Below are positions 53,036 through 61,981 of a stretch of 64,000 nt of DNA, piece by piece (the first letter of the stretch is position 1; each line of letters opens with the position of its first letter). Made by a program: the position numbers and the translations under genes. The stretch is taken from contig CAVXJN010000001.1 in NCBI GenBank assembly GCA_963762165.1, forward strand, positions 903,913-967,912, read 5' to 3'. Under the pieces are notes generated by a model. The model was not told the origin of the DNA. It was given only the letters and a program-made list of their open reading frames with translations, and made no database searches. Source of the stretch: CAVXJN01 sp963762165. GTDB lineage: Bacteria > Pseudomonadota > Gammaproteobacteria > JASBUN01.

Positions 53036-54069
53036 TCACTGGCGACCGCCCAATACCACCCAGCGGTTGCTGCCGGCATCGGTCAGCGTCCGGGTGATCT
53101 TTTTCGACTCCAGATCCACCACCACGGCGGTATCCAGATTCTCTACGGTGGCCAGCGCTTTGTCGCCACCGTCGAACAGCGCCAGTCCGCTGAGCTTGTC
53201 CGGCCCGCCCGTGGGCCCGGCGTCGACCTTGATCTCTCCCAGATAACGCGCGGCATCGCTATCGAACACCAGGATATGCCCGGAAAAGCCGGCTGCGTAT
53301 ACGCGGTGGCGACGCGGATCGGCGGCCAACTGCATGAACCCTTCATGGGCGGCGCCGATGTGCTTGTAGTCGAATTGGGGATCCACTTCCGGCGTTTTGA
53401 TTTCGGTGACCTTGCCGCTGTTCAAGTCCACCACGCTCATGACGCCGGTTTTCATGTCGGCGGAATACAGCTTGTCGTGCACGCGAATCAGATCGCCGCT
53501 GCGCGCCACCGGGAATTCGCCGCTGACTTTGCCCTGGGCGATATCGATGCGCTTGATCGAGTCGTCCCGATTGCCGCCCACGTATGCGTATTGCCTCTGC
53601 TCGTCGAAAGCCACGGCGTTGCCGCCGGCCGGAACGGTGAACAGTTGCTTGCGGCTGCCGGTTGAATAGCCCGCGGTCTGCTTCCCGGAAACCACCAACA
53701 GCACACTGCCGTCCGGCGACACACGGGCCACACGACCGCCACGGATGCTGGTCATCGATCCCACCCGGTTCAGGCCCGAGGCGTCGAATATGTCGGTGCG
53801 GCCTGCCGCGGTCGGCACGTACACCCGTTGATTCACGGGATCGAATGCGGCGTAAAAACTGTTGCCTGCGGGGGTGCCGGATTCTCCGAACGGTACGCGG
53901 TCGGTTTCATCGCTGCCGGTCTGCCACGTGACCAGCTCGCCCGGCCCGCCGCCTTTGGGCGGCGCCGGACGGGCACCGACGATGAGATCGGCACCGTGCG
54001 CGGGCGCCGAGCGACAGTGCCGCGTGCGCAGATGCCGAATATCAGGGAATGAATGGATCGTGCGTTCAT
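53036..54069 (-). pseudogene. Exported beta-propeller (YncE-like) protein, frameshifted at the N-terminus
   Basis: About 344 residues. The propeller is a set of repeats (KQLFTVPAGGNAVAFDEQRQYAYVGGNRDDSIKRID, SGKVTEIKTPE and others). GGAGGTCACC precedes an ATG at 54069 that opens a signal peptide, MNARSIHSLIFGICA. The frame then changes twice between about 53975 and 54030; the corrected reading gives a signal peptide ending GARAHG and continues GADLIVGARPAPP into the propeller. Such proteins bind metals or DNA in the periplasm; the ligand here is unknown. Confidence 0.75.
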
Positions 54070-54228
54070 GGTGACCTCCTGTCGCATTAGCGTCCTCAAA
54101 ACCTGTGCGTTCGAGCAGTCATGACGACCTCGCCCCGAACCCAAAGCCTAGGTTGCAGTTGACTGCGCGCAGGCGCGAAAGTTCCGGGGGAGGCTTTCGC
54201 AATGCCGGCAACCGGGTATGATGGCCCG

Positions 54229-54787
54229 ATGCGCATAACCACGATTTTGCTTCTGGCTTTTTGCGGCTTCGCGGCGTCGTCATGGGCGGCGGGCGGCGCG
54301 GAGAACATTCGGGAATTCGACAACGGCGCGCTCCGGGTACGCGCCAATCCCCGAACTCCGCAGCAGATCGCCGCGTTTTACATCGGCCGCAAGTTCCCAC
54401 CGCAAATGGTCGCGCTGTTGCGCCAGCAATGCTTCATCACCTTTGGCATCCGCAATCGCAGCGACCACGTGATCTGGCTCGATCAATCGCGCTGGACGTT
54501 CACCTCAGGGGGCGAACCGTTGCGGCCGATGGATCGCGCCTACTGGAAGCAAAAATGGCGCGAGCTGAGCATGCCGCTGGCCGCGCAATCCACCTTCCGG
54601 TGGACCCTGCTACCGGAAACCCTGGACTTTCGCCCCAACGAATCGGAAGGCGGCAATATCGTATTGCCGCGCACCGATAAGCCGATCACGCCTGGTCGCC
54701 CGGTTCGCGGCCCGGAGTGCGGACGCCGACGATACCATCGAGGTGCGCTTCGACAATCTGCGTTGCGCCGAGGACCCGGCAAAATGA
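54229..54787 (+). pseudogene. Exported hypothetical protein, frameshifted near its end
   Basis: About 185 residues. The signal peptide MRITTILLLAFCGFAASSWA is followed by a beta-rich domain with ENIREFDNGALRVRANPRTP and QCFITFGIRNRSDHVIWLDQ. One extra C near 54690 shifts the frame; in the corrected frame it ends EVRFDNLRCAEDPAK then TGA, overlapping the next ATG (ATGA). Uncorrected it would fuse to the thioredoxin gene. Function unknown; operon with the TlpA-like gene. Confidence 0.72.
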
Positions 54788-55324
54788 GAGCCGTAATTGT
54801 ACTTCTGTTGTGCTGCCTGACGGGCGCCGTCGCGGCACAGGACCTTCCGCCGGGTGTAATCGCGGTCGACGGCCGCAAGGCGCCGCCGTTACAACTCAGC
54901 GATATGGACGGCAACGGATACACGCTTGCCGCGGGTTCCGGCCGCTGGACGTTCGTGCATTTCTGGGCGAGTTGGTGCGGACCGTGCCGTCGGGAAATGC
55001 CTGCCATTCAGCGCCTGGCGCAAAAGCTCGATCGGCATGACATCGAACTGGTGTTGGTGAATACCGCCGAGGATGAAGACACCGTGTTTACTTTCCTGGC
55101 GGCGGTGGCACCGGACTTGACCACGCTCCTGGACCGCGACGGTCAGGTCACGGAAGCCTGGCAGCCGCGCGGCTTGCCGGCGACCTATCTGGTGGATCCG
55201 CGAGGACGGATTCGCTACCAGGCACTGGGCGGGTCGCCAATGGGACACCGCGCTGTACGTGCAATTCGTGCAATCGTTGCCGAGCAGCGACGTCGGCGCG
55301 GACCGTCACTCGTCGCAGGAGTAA
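54784..55324 (+). pseudogene. TlpA-like periplasmic thiol-disulfide oxidoreductase, frameshifted
   Basis: About 179 residues. A signal peptide (MRAVIVLLLCCLTGAVA) is followed by a TlpA/ResA-type thioredoxin fold with the redox motif CGPC in WASWCGPCRREMP and the cis-Pro in GLPATYLVDPRG. One extra base near 55230 shifts the frame. In the corrected frame it ends WDTALYVQFVQSL and stops at a TAA at 55322. That end overlaps the convergent DUF3775 gene by 19 bases. Probably functional in reality. Confidence 0.8.
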
Positions 55325-55694
55325 CCCAGCAGATCGAGACCCTTCTTCGAGGAAATCCGCGACCAGCGGCGTCGCCAGCAGATATTCCGCAGCTGCGGTC
55401 GTTGCTCTGCTCGAGGGCCTGGACGACCGCCGCATTCCATTCGTCGACTTCGAAATCGCCCCTTCCGAGCCACATCAGCGCCACCAGGTCGGCCTGCTGA
55501 TCGGGCTCCAGGTCCTCGATAGCGTCGATCACCTCCCGATAGGTGAGATCATCCAGATGATCGGCCAGGGTCTGCAGAGCCCAGTCGTCTCCGGCATTGA
55601 ACGGCTCGTCGGGCAATACGACCTGCTCTTTGGCGTGAAATTCGCGGGCGCGGGCGATGATCAGACAGACGATTTCCGGGTTCAATTCAAGCAT
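55306..55694 (-). pseudogene. DUF3775 family protein, twice frameshifted
   Basis: About 128 residues with two extra bases. The first part is LNPEIVCLIIARAREFHAKEQVVLPDEP, then DLEPDQQADLVALMWLGRGDFEVDEW. The second frame supplies EYLLATPLVADFLEEG, and the third LDLLGYSCDE then TGA. This order and ending match the family as I know it. Function unknown. Its 3' end overlaps the TlpA-like gene. Confidence 0.78.
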
Positions 55695-55856
55695 GGCGGA
55701 CAGTGAGCTGGTGGATTCGTGCCCCCATTATAGACTGGCGCCCCGGAAACATGTCTTTTGCCTGACTCCCCATACCCTTATACTCGTACACCCGCCGAGG
55801 AAAAACTGCCGGGACCTGGCAGAGCAACCCACATCAGGGACGTCTGGAACCCGTAC

Positions 55857-58156
55857 ATGTACGCGCAACATTATCAACTGCAATCCGATCCGTTTCGGCT
55901 GACACCCGATCCGGACTTCTCCTTCGCCCACCAAAGCTACGGCAAAGCCTGGGCGTACATGCAGTACGCGCTGCGCCAGGGGGAAGGATTCCTGGTGATT
56001 ACCGGCCGTCCGGGCAGCGGCAAAACCACCTTGATCCGCAGCCTACTGACCGAACTGGAAAAGCAGCGCATTGCCAATGCAGTGCTGGTCAGCACCCGCT
56101 TCGATGCCGCCGACCTGGTGCCGATGGTCGCCCACGCGTTCGGGTTGCAGGTCGAGGGCGCGGACAAAGTGACCATCCTCAAGCGCCTTGAAGAGTTCCT
56201 GGTGCGACACGGCCGCGGCGGCCATCCCGCAGTGCTGCTGGTCGACGAGGCGCAGGGTTTGTCGCCCGACACGCTGCAGGAGCTCTATCGCCTCACCAAC
56301 TTGTACGAAGGCGATACCGCTTTGCTGCAGGTATTCCTGGTCGGCCAGGAACAGTTGCGGGGTGTGCTGCACGCCGCCGGCTGGGGCGAACTCAGGCAGC
56401 GCTTGATCGCCGCATGCAACCTCGAACCGTTGAATCTCGAACAAACCCACGCCTACATCCGGCACCGTTTGCTGCGCAGCGGCTGGCGCGGCAATCCGCA
56501 GTTCAGCGACGAGGCCGTGCGCCTGATCCACCATTTCAGCGAAGGCCTGCCGCGACGCATCAATACCATGTGCAGCCGGCTGCTGTTGTTCGGAAGCGTG
56601 CACGACAGGCAAACCCTGGACGGCGAGGACGTGCGCCTGGTGGTCGAGGAATTGCGCGAAGAGCGTCTGCACGTCGACGACGGCGACGAAGCGGTATTCG
56701 CAGCCGTGGCGACGGACACGGCCCAGGACGAAACCGCGGACGCGGCCGAACCCATCGCCAGCCGCCCGGCGACGGACATTGAAAAGATGGCCATCACCGC
56801 CACCGATGCCGTCGATTTCGACCTCGACGGCCCCGACCTGAGTCCGGTGGAACCGGAGCCGCACGAGCAGGGCCAACCGCTCACGGCGAGCCCGGCGGAA
56901 GATCCGTTCGAGCCGCAGCCACCCGAGCGTTCACGGTTGTCCGCGGACGACGATATCGAATTGCACATGCCTGGGCCGCGGCGTTACGAACCGACCGGCG
57001 ACGAGCCCGAACCGGCGTCGACGTACGTCGAACAGCCCCCTCGGCGCCGGCGCCGAGGCCGCGTCCTGGTCATGCTCCTGGTCGCCATCGGCTTGTTGGT
57101 GCTGTTCCGCAATTTCTTGCCGATCCCGATTGACGACACACCGCCGCCGGAGTCGCCCGCGTCAGCCGCCGGTCGCAGCGAATTCAGCAAGCCACCGCCG
57201 GCACCCGACGCCCCAACCCCGGCACAACAACTTCCGTCTGCGGCGAAACCGGCTGCGGCGCCCGCCGCGCCACCCCTGCCAACCCAAGCGAAACCGGCGA
57301 GTGCGGAACCGCCCGACGCCGCCGTGCTCGGTCTGCAGGACCAGGCAGCGCCCGCGCCGGCGGCCGCGCCCGATACCGTTGCCCCGGATCGTGCCGGCGT
57401 TCCCGGCGACCCCACCGCCGCCCCGGAACCCGGAATCCACTCCCCCCCGTCCGTGCGGCGACTCCGGAACCGGAATCCGTTTCCCCCCAAGCCCCTGCGC
57501 CGGCCCCGGAACCGGAATCCGCTTCCCTCCAACCACCCGCGCCGGCCGCGGAACTGCAATCCGCTTCCCCCCAGGCCCCTGCGCCGGCTCCGGAACCGAA
57601 ATCCACTTCTCCCGAATCGCCCGCGCCGGCCACCGCGGCAGCCCCGGCCGTTTCCGCGCCAACAGATGGGAAGCCGCAGGCGCAACCTGCACCTGAGTCC
57701 GCTGCACAGCCGAACCCTCCGTCGCCCGAGACTCCCGCCCCTGCAGCAGCGGCTCCGGCATCAACGCCGGCACCGGATATCAACCCCAGCCCGGAACCGG
57801 CGGCGACGCAAACCACAGGTGCAAACGGCTCAGCAGCCCAAGTCCAAGCATTATTGGGCCAGGCGCACGCGGCGTTGGAAAATTATCAGTTGACGATTCC
57901 GGTGGAGCAGAGTGCCTATAGTTTGTATCAGCAGGTATTGCGTATCGATCCCGGCAACGAAGCAGCCAAGCGCGGTATCGAGGAAATCGTGCAACGTTAC
58001 GGCTGGCTGGCGCGCCGATCGCTGGAGCGGGGCGAATACGATCGCGTGGAACGATACATCGAACGCGGCGAGCGGCTGGATCCGGATAACGAAGAACTGC
58101 ATGCGATCAGCAGGTTGTTGAACATCGAAATGGATCGCCAAAGGAGACGCCAATGA
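55857..58156 (+). pseudogene. ExeA/GspA-like AAA ATPase with Pro-rich repeats and TPR-like tail, frameshifted
   Basis: About 766 residues after adding one base at a C-run near 57441-57447. Residues 1-300 are an ExeA-type ATPase starting MYAQHYQLQSDPFRLTPDPDF-style. It has Walker A GRPGSGKTT and Walker B VLLVDEAQGL. One membrane helix lies near residue 410 (RVLVMLLVAIGLLVLFRNFL). A Pro/Ala/Glu-rich periplasmic linker with 14-residue repeats and a TPR-like tail (YSLYQQVLRIDPGNEAAKRGIEEI) follow. ExeA-type proteins help assemble secretion or pilus parts in peptidoglycan. Its TGA overlaps the next ATG. Confidence 0.82.
57464..57631 (+). repeat. Four tandem 42-base repeats encoding PEPESxSxQxPAPA
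   Basis: Four head-to-tail 42-base units lie at 57464, 57506, 57548 and 57590 inside the linker of the ExeA-like protein. A fifth, shorter unit (41 bases from 57423) precedes them and holds the frameshift. Being a multiple of three, the repeats can vary in number without breaking the frame. Confidence 0.8.
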
Positions 58157-58659
58157 GCGGTGTATTAAGTGCGTTGCGCGCCGGTCTGCTGGGGCGCCCG
58201 ACGCTGCGCCCCGGCGATCCGGCACCTAAATTTGCACTCCCCGACCAGGACGGAAAGATCCAGCGCTTGGAGCAATACCGCGGACGCTGGCTGGTGTTGT
58301 ATTTCTATCCCAAGGACGCCACGCCGTTATGCACGCGCGAGGCTTGCAACTTCCGCGATGAGCAGCAGGCGCTGCGCGAGCAGGGCGCGGACGTTCTCGG
58401 CGTGAGCCTGGACTCGTCGGCCGATCATCGCGCTTTTGCCGTGCGTTACGCCTTGGGATTCCCGCTGTTGTCCGATGCGGCCGGCGCATTGAGCCGTGCC
58501 TATGGCGCGCTGTTCCAACTCGGCCCGTTGCGGTTCGCCCGCCGGCATACATTCCTGATCGCACCAGACGGCCGTATCGCCCGCATCTACCGGCGAGTGG
58601 ATGCCTCGAGCCATAGTGTCGAGGTGCGAAAAGATCTCGAAACATTCAGCAAAGCCTGA
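58153..58659 (+). CDS. Peroxiredoxin (AhpC/TSA, Bcp-like)
   Basis: A 168-residue peroxiredoxin that reduces peroxides through a peroxidatic Cys. The motif is FYPKDATPLCTREACNFRD, with Cys60 peroxidatic and Cys65 as resolving residue in the typical Bcp arrangement. RHTFLIAPDGRI closes the fold. The first about 15 residues are an extra basic stretch. The ATG overlaps the stop of the ExeA-like gene (ATGA), an odd but clear coupling. Confidence 0.9.
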   Translation: MSGVLSALRAGLLGRPTLRPGDPAPKFALPDQDGKIQRLEQYRGRWLVLYFYPKDATPLCTREACNFRDEQQALREQGADVLGVSLDSSADHRAFAVRYALGFPLLSDAAGALSRAYGALFQLGPLRFARRHTFLIAPDGRIARIYRRVDASSHSVEVRKDLETFSKA

Positions 58660-58888
58660 CACCCGCCCCGTCCGCACTGCACGACGCGCTCCGCCCGGCA
58701 CCCGCTCGTGGTGCCGACGCCGCCGAAAAACCACACATCGAGCCGGCCGATCCCGCTAACCTACTGCGGACTCCGTCCGGGTCTGGCGACACCCGAATTT
58801 ACAAGATTTCACCTCGATCCGCGTCTGCGGGGTCGCATGCGCGCTTATACTTGAGACAAATGCTCAGTTATTTCCACACAGGCGGGCC

Positions 58889-59800
58889 ATGAACCCAGCC
58901 CTCAGCTACAAAGCGGTCTACCCGATCAGCACGGTATCCGCGCTTTGCGGCGTCGACAGCGCCACGTTGCGCAACTGGGAACTGCGCTACGGCCTGCTGC
59001 GACCCGCACGCGACGCCAACGGCCGCCCCATCTACAGCGAAGCGGACGTGGAACGGGTGCGTCGCATCATCGCGTTGTTGGACGCAGGAGTCCCCGTGGA
59101 TCACGCCGCCTCCGCCCTCGCCGGCGACAGCCGCGCGACGCGCAATCAAGCACGCCCTGCCGATGCCTGGGACACCTTGCGGCTGCGGCTGAAAACCGCC
59201 ATCAGTGAATTCGACGACCATGCGCTGCAAACGATCTACAACGACGCGCTCGCCCGCTATCCGATGCGCAGCGTGCTGGAGCACGCTGTCGTACCGCTGA
59301 TGCGGGACCTGGGGGCGCGGTGGCGCGCCCAGTCGGGCGCCGTCGCAGAGGAACATTTCTTTACCTTCTTCCTGCGCAACAAACTCGGCGCGCATTTTCA
59401 CCACCGCGCGCAATCGCTCCACGGGCCGAAGCTGCTGGCGGCATGCATGCCCGGAGAACACCACGATGTCGGCTTGCTGCTGTTCGTGCTCGCCGCCTGG
59501 GAACGGGGCTACCGGGCGACGGTCCTGGGTCCCGACACGCCTTTTACCGATCTGGCATTCGCCGCCAAACGCGTGCGCGCCCAAGCGATCGTTCTGTCGG
59601 CGTCACTGGAACCGGGACCGGTCCTGCTCAACAAACTGCTGCCCGACTTCATCTCCGGGCTGAACATACCGGTGTGCGTCGGTGGCTCATTGTCGGCGAG
59701 CCATCGCGAACGGCTCGAATGGGCCGGCGCAATCGCGTTGGACACAGATCTCGAGCGGGCGCTCGATCGCATCGCGACGTTGGTGTCGCGCGCCTGTTGA
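58889..59800 (+). CDS. MerR family regulator with B12-binding domain (CarH/LitR-like)
   Basis: A 303-residue regulator. Residues 10-75 are a MerR helix-turn-helix (YPISTVSALCGVDSATLRNWELRYGLLRPARDANG). Residues 90-170 are the helical cap with EEHFFTFFLRNKLG. Residues 175-300 are a cobalamin-binding Rossmann domain whose E-x-H-x2-G motif is intact (GEHHDVG). CarH-type proteins use adenosylcobalamin as a green/blue-light sensor; LitR-type ones bind DNA similarly. No carotenoid or cobalamin genes are in view. Start ATG at 58889; 229 bases upstream hold its control region. Confidence 0.88.
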   Translation: MNPALSYKAVYPISTVSALCGVDSATLRNWELRYGLLRPARDANGRPIYSEADVERVRRIIALLDAGVPVDHAASALAGDSRATRNQARPADAWDTLRLRLKTAISEFDDHALQTIYNDALARYPMRSVLEHAVVPLMRDLGARWRAQSGAVAEEHFFTFFLRNKLGAHFHHRAQSLHGPKLLAACMPGEHHDVGLLLFVLAAWERGYRATVLGPDTPFTDLAFAAKRVRAQAIVLSASLEPGPVLLNKLLPDFISGLNIPVCVGGSLSASHRERLEWAGAIALDTDLERALDRIATLVSRAC

Positions 59801-59803
59801 GGT

Positions 59804-60280
59804 TCAGACCAGTGGCTGCGGCGCGATGATCACGCCGTCTTCGTCCGCGTACAGATATTGTCCGGGCGAGATCCCCGTTCCCGCCATCCGCAGAATCATG
59901 TTTTGCTCACCTTCGCCCTGTTTGCCGCTCTTGCGCGGATGGGCGGCCAGTGCCCGGATGCCGATCGGTATCGCGGCCAGTTGCGCCGTATCGCGTACGC
60001 AACCGTTCACCACCACACCGCTCCAGCCGTTGTCACACGCGAGTTGCGCCAAGCGGTCGCCCAGCAACGCGCAGTACAACGAACCGCCGCCGTCCACCAC
60101 CAGCACCCGCCCCGCACCCGGACTTTCCAGCACCTCGCGCACCAGCACGTTGTCCTCGTAAACCCGCACGGTCGCCACTGGCCCTGAAAAGCGCGCGGCG
60201 CCGCCAAAATCCCGGAACAGCGGCTCCAACACTTCGACTGCGTGCGCATCACAAAGATCGGCCGTTCGAAATTCGCTCAT
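59804..60280 (-). CDS. rraA: Ribonuclease activity regulator RraA
   Basis: A 158-residue RraA-like protein: FRTADLCDAHAVEVLEPLFRDFGG at the start and GGSLYCALLGDRLAQLACDNGWSGVVVNGCVRD in the middle. E. coli RraA inhibits RNase E; others in the family are 4-hydroxy-4-methyl-2-oxoglutarate aldolases. The GDR-20-residue-RD metal-site pattern present here is also shared with the aldolases. The ATG at 60280 overlaps the stop of the upstream DUF2288 gene (ATGA). Convergent with the MerR gene. Confidence 0.9.
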   Translation of the reverse strand: MSEFRTADLCDAHAVEVLEPLFRDFGGAARFSGPVATVRVYEDNVLVREVLESPGAGRVLVVDGGGSLYCALLGDRLAQLACDNGWSGVVVNGCVRDTAQLAAIPIGIRALAAHPRKSGKQGEGEQNMILRMAGTGISPGQYLYADEDGVIIAPQPLV

Positions 60281-60576
60281 TGAGCCTCCTGCACCAGAAC
60301 CCAGGGCGCCGTCACCACCGCCCACAGCAGCGGATCGCGCTGCCGCCAGTCGCTCGCGTGTTCCGGCTCGGCACGGCGCAGTTGCCTGCGCTCGAGCCAG
60401 TCGCCGACCGCGATCTTGTCGTCGGCGACCACGCACTGCGCCACGTGAACCAGGTCCAGGCCCGGATCGACGACAATAACCGCGCCGCGTTCGAAATGCG
60501 GTTCGAGCTCCGGCCAACGTAGCTTGGCGGTTTCGGCATTGAGCCTCTCGTGCAACGGTTCCGGCGCTTCGGCCAT
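60277..60576 (-). CDS. DUF2288 family protein
   Basis: A 99-residue DUF2288 protein: LHERLNAETAKLRWPELEPHFERGAVIVVDPGLDLV, then VGDWLERRQLRRA. It is often found beside rraA in gammaproteobacteria, as here. AGGAG precedes the ATG at 60576, and the stop overlaps the rraA start. Function unknown; a shared role in RNA turnover is only an inference. Confidence 0.88.
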   Translation of the reverse strand: MAEAPEPLHERLNAETAKLRWPELEPHFERGAVIVVDPGLDLVHVAQCVVADDKIAVGDWLERRQLRRAEPEHASDWRQRDPLLWAVVTAPWVLVQEAQ

Positions 60577-60604
60577 GATGTTCTCCTGCGGATAAATGCG
60601 CATT

Positions 60605-60787
60605 TCAGTCCGGACAATAGCAGGCACTGGTGCCCCAATCGGGATGTGCTTCGAAAGCATGATCCAGACAAGCCTGCCGTGCCGCCGCAATGGTCTCGCC
60701 ATAAAAGTGTTCATGGCAGACGCGGCAGCGACAGAATTTCGGTTCTGTCTTGACGTGGGATTCGCGCTCCTTGCTCTGATCGCCCAT
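60605..60787 (-). CDS. Cys/His-rich miniprotein (possible zinc-binding)
   Basis: A 60-residue protein with CRCRVCHEHFYG, then HAFEAHPDWGTSACYCPD. It has six Cys and three or four His in positions that could hold one zinc. A longer frame runs upstream but crosses the metallopeptidase gene antisense, so the ATG at 60787 is preferred. A weak GGAGCG precedes it. It is divergent from the metallopeptidase gene with a gap of about 140 bases. Confidence 0.55.
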   Translation of the reverse strand: MGDQSKERESHVKTEPKFCRCRVCHEHFYGETIAAARQACLDHAFEAHPDWGTSACYCPD

Positions 60788-60928
60788 GACCCGCGCTCCG
60801 ATCGATGTAGGTTGATCCCGAAGGTTGCGCGAGCCGGCCATTGCGGTCAACCGCAATCCACTCGCAATCGCATGCCACGCTGCGCGCCCGGTTGCCCCCC
60901 ATTGGCCCTCTCCCCTATGCTGTATGCC

Positions 60929-61981
60929 ATGGCAGCCCGACCCGCTACACGTACTGGCCCGGCAGCAACGGTGCGCGGCTGGGCCCGCTGGCCCACCGAA
61001 CAACTGCTCGATACCCGGATCTGCGACCTCGGCCTGAAGCTCAAGGGTTCGCCGCTGCAGCCTCGCATCGCCCAGCTCTACGACGAACTTGCCCAGCGCG
61101 ACATCGAGTTCCGTCCCCATTTCTGGTTGTCCGACGACTGGTACTGTCCCGACGGTGTGCCGGGCGTGGCGATTCCGTTCTTCCTCGCCCATCCGCGCCT
61201 GCGGCAACTGGAGCAGCAGTTCCTGCTGGAAGTGGAAGGCGGCACGCGCGGCTGGTGCATGAAGCTGTTGCGCCACGAAACCGGCCACGCGCTGCTCAAC
61301 GCCTATCAACTGCAACAACGCCGGGGCTGGAAGCAGCAGTTCGGCAGGCCGAGCACACCCTACCCCGAGACATACCTGCCCCATCCATACAGCAAGCGCT
61401 TCGTCCTGAACCTGCCGCTGTGGTACGCCCAGGCCCATCCGCACGAGGACTGGGCCGAGACCTTCGCCGTATGGTTGCGGCCGCGATTCGACTGGCGCCG
61501 CCGATACCGGTATTGGCCGGCCCTGAAGAAACTCGAATATGTAGACAGCCTGATCGAGGAAATACAGCAACAGCGGCCGCGCCTGCGCAACCGCCGCGAA
61601 GTGTATCCGGTCGACAAAATGCGCATGACCCTGCGCGAATATTACGACGACAAGGCCGCCCGCTACGGCTCGGACAGCCCCGAATTCTTCGATCGCGACT
61701 TGCACAACCTGTTCTCCACCAGCCCGGAACACGCCCGCAACGAAAAGGCCTCCAAGCTCATGCGCCGCGTGCGCGTAGAAGTGCTGAAAATCGTCGAACG
61801 CTGGACTGCGGAGCACAAATATCGTATCAACGAAGTACTAAAAGCCATAATCAAACGCTGCGAACAACTCAACTTGCGCGTCGCGCAGCCAGAACAAGAA
61901 CTCAAAATCGAAATCGTTGCTTTTCTGACCGTGGTCGTCATGAACAAACTCCACAGCGGCGGATTCCACATCTCGCTATGA
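60929..61981 (+). CDS. Putative zinc-binding metallopeptidase
   Basis: A 350-residue soluble protein of the putative zinc-metallopeptidase family seen next to ATP-grasp ligases. It has the HExxH motif HETGH near residue 118, and a downstream acidic motif HEDWAETFAVWLRPR that supplies the third ligand. Other family blocks are FRPHFWLSDDWYCPDGVPG and EVEGGTRGWCMKLLRHE. No signal peptide. ATGs at 60917 and 60929 are both possible; neither has a ribosome binding site. The stop overlaps the ATG of the ATP-grasp gene (ATGA). Confidence 0.88.
   Translation: MAARPATRTGPAATVRGWARWPTEQLLDTRICDLGLKLKGSPLQPRIAQLYDELAQRDIEFRPHFWLSDDWYCPDGVPGVAIPFFLAHPRLRQLEQQFLLEVEGGTRGWCMKLLRHETGHALLNAYQLQQRRGWKQQFGRPSTPYPETYLPHPYSKRFVLNLPLWYAQAHPHEDWAETFAVWLRPRFDWRRRYRYWPALKKLEYVDSLIEEIQQQRPRLRNRREVYPVDKMRMTLREYYDDKAARYGSDSPEFFDRDLHNLFSTSPEHARNEKASKLMRRVRVEVLKIVERWTAEHKYRINEVLKAIIKRCEQLNLRVAQPEQELKIEIVAFLTVVVMNKLHSGGFHISL

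Noticed and set aside
54202..55500. A 432-residue fusion of a hypothetical domain with a thioredoxin
   Set aside because: The fusion arises from one extra C; the corrected frame ends the first gene with a TGA overlapping the ATG and signal peptide of the second.
60605..61816. A 403-codon minus-strand frame
   Set aside because: Most of it is antisense to the metallopeptidase gene. Only its last 60 codons, from the ATG at 60787, are kept as a separate small gene.
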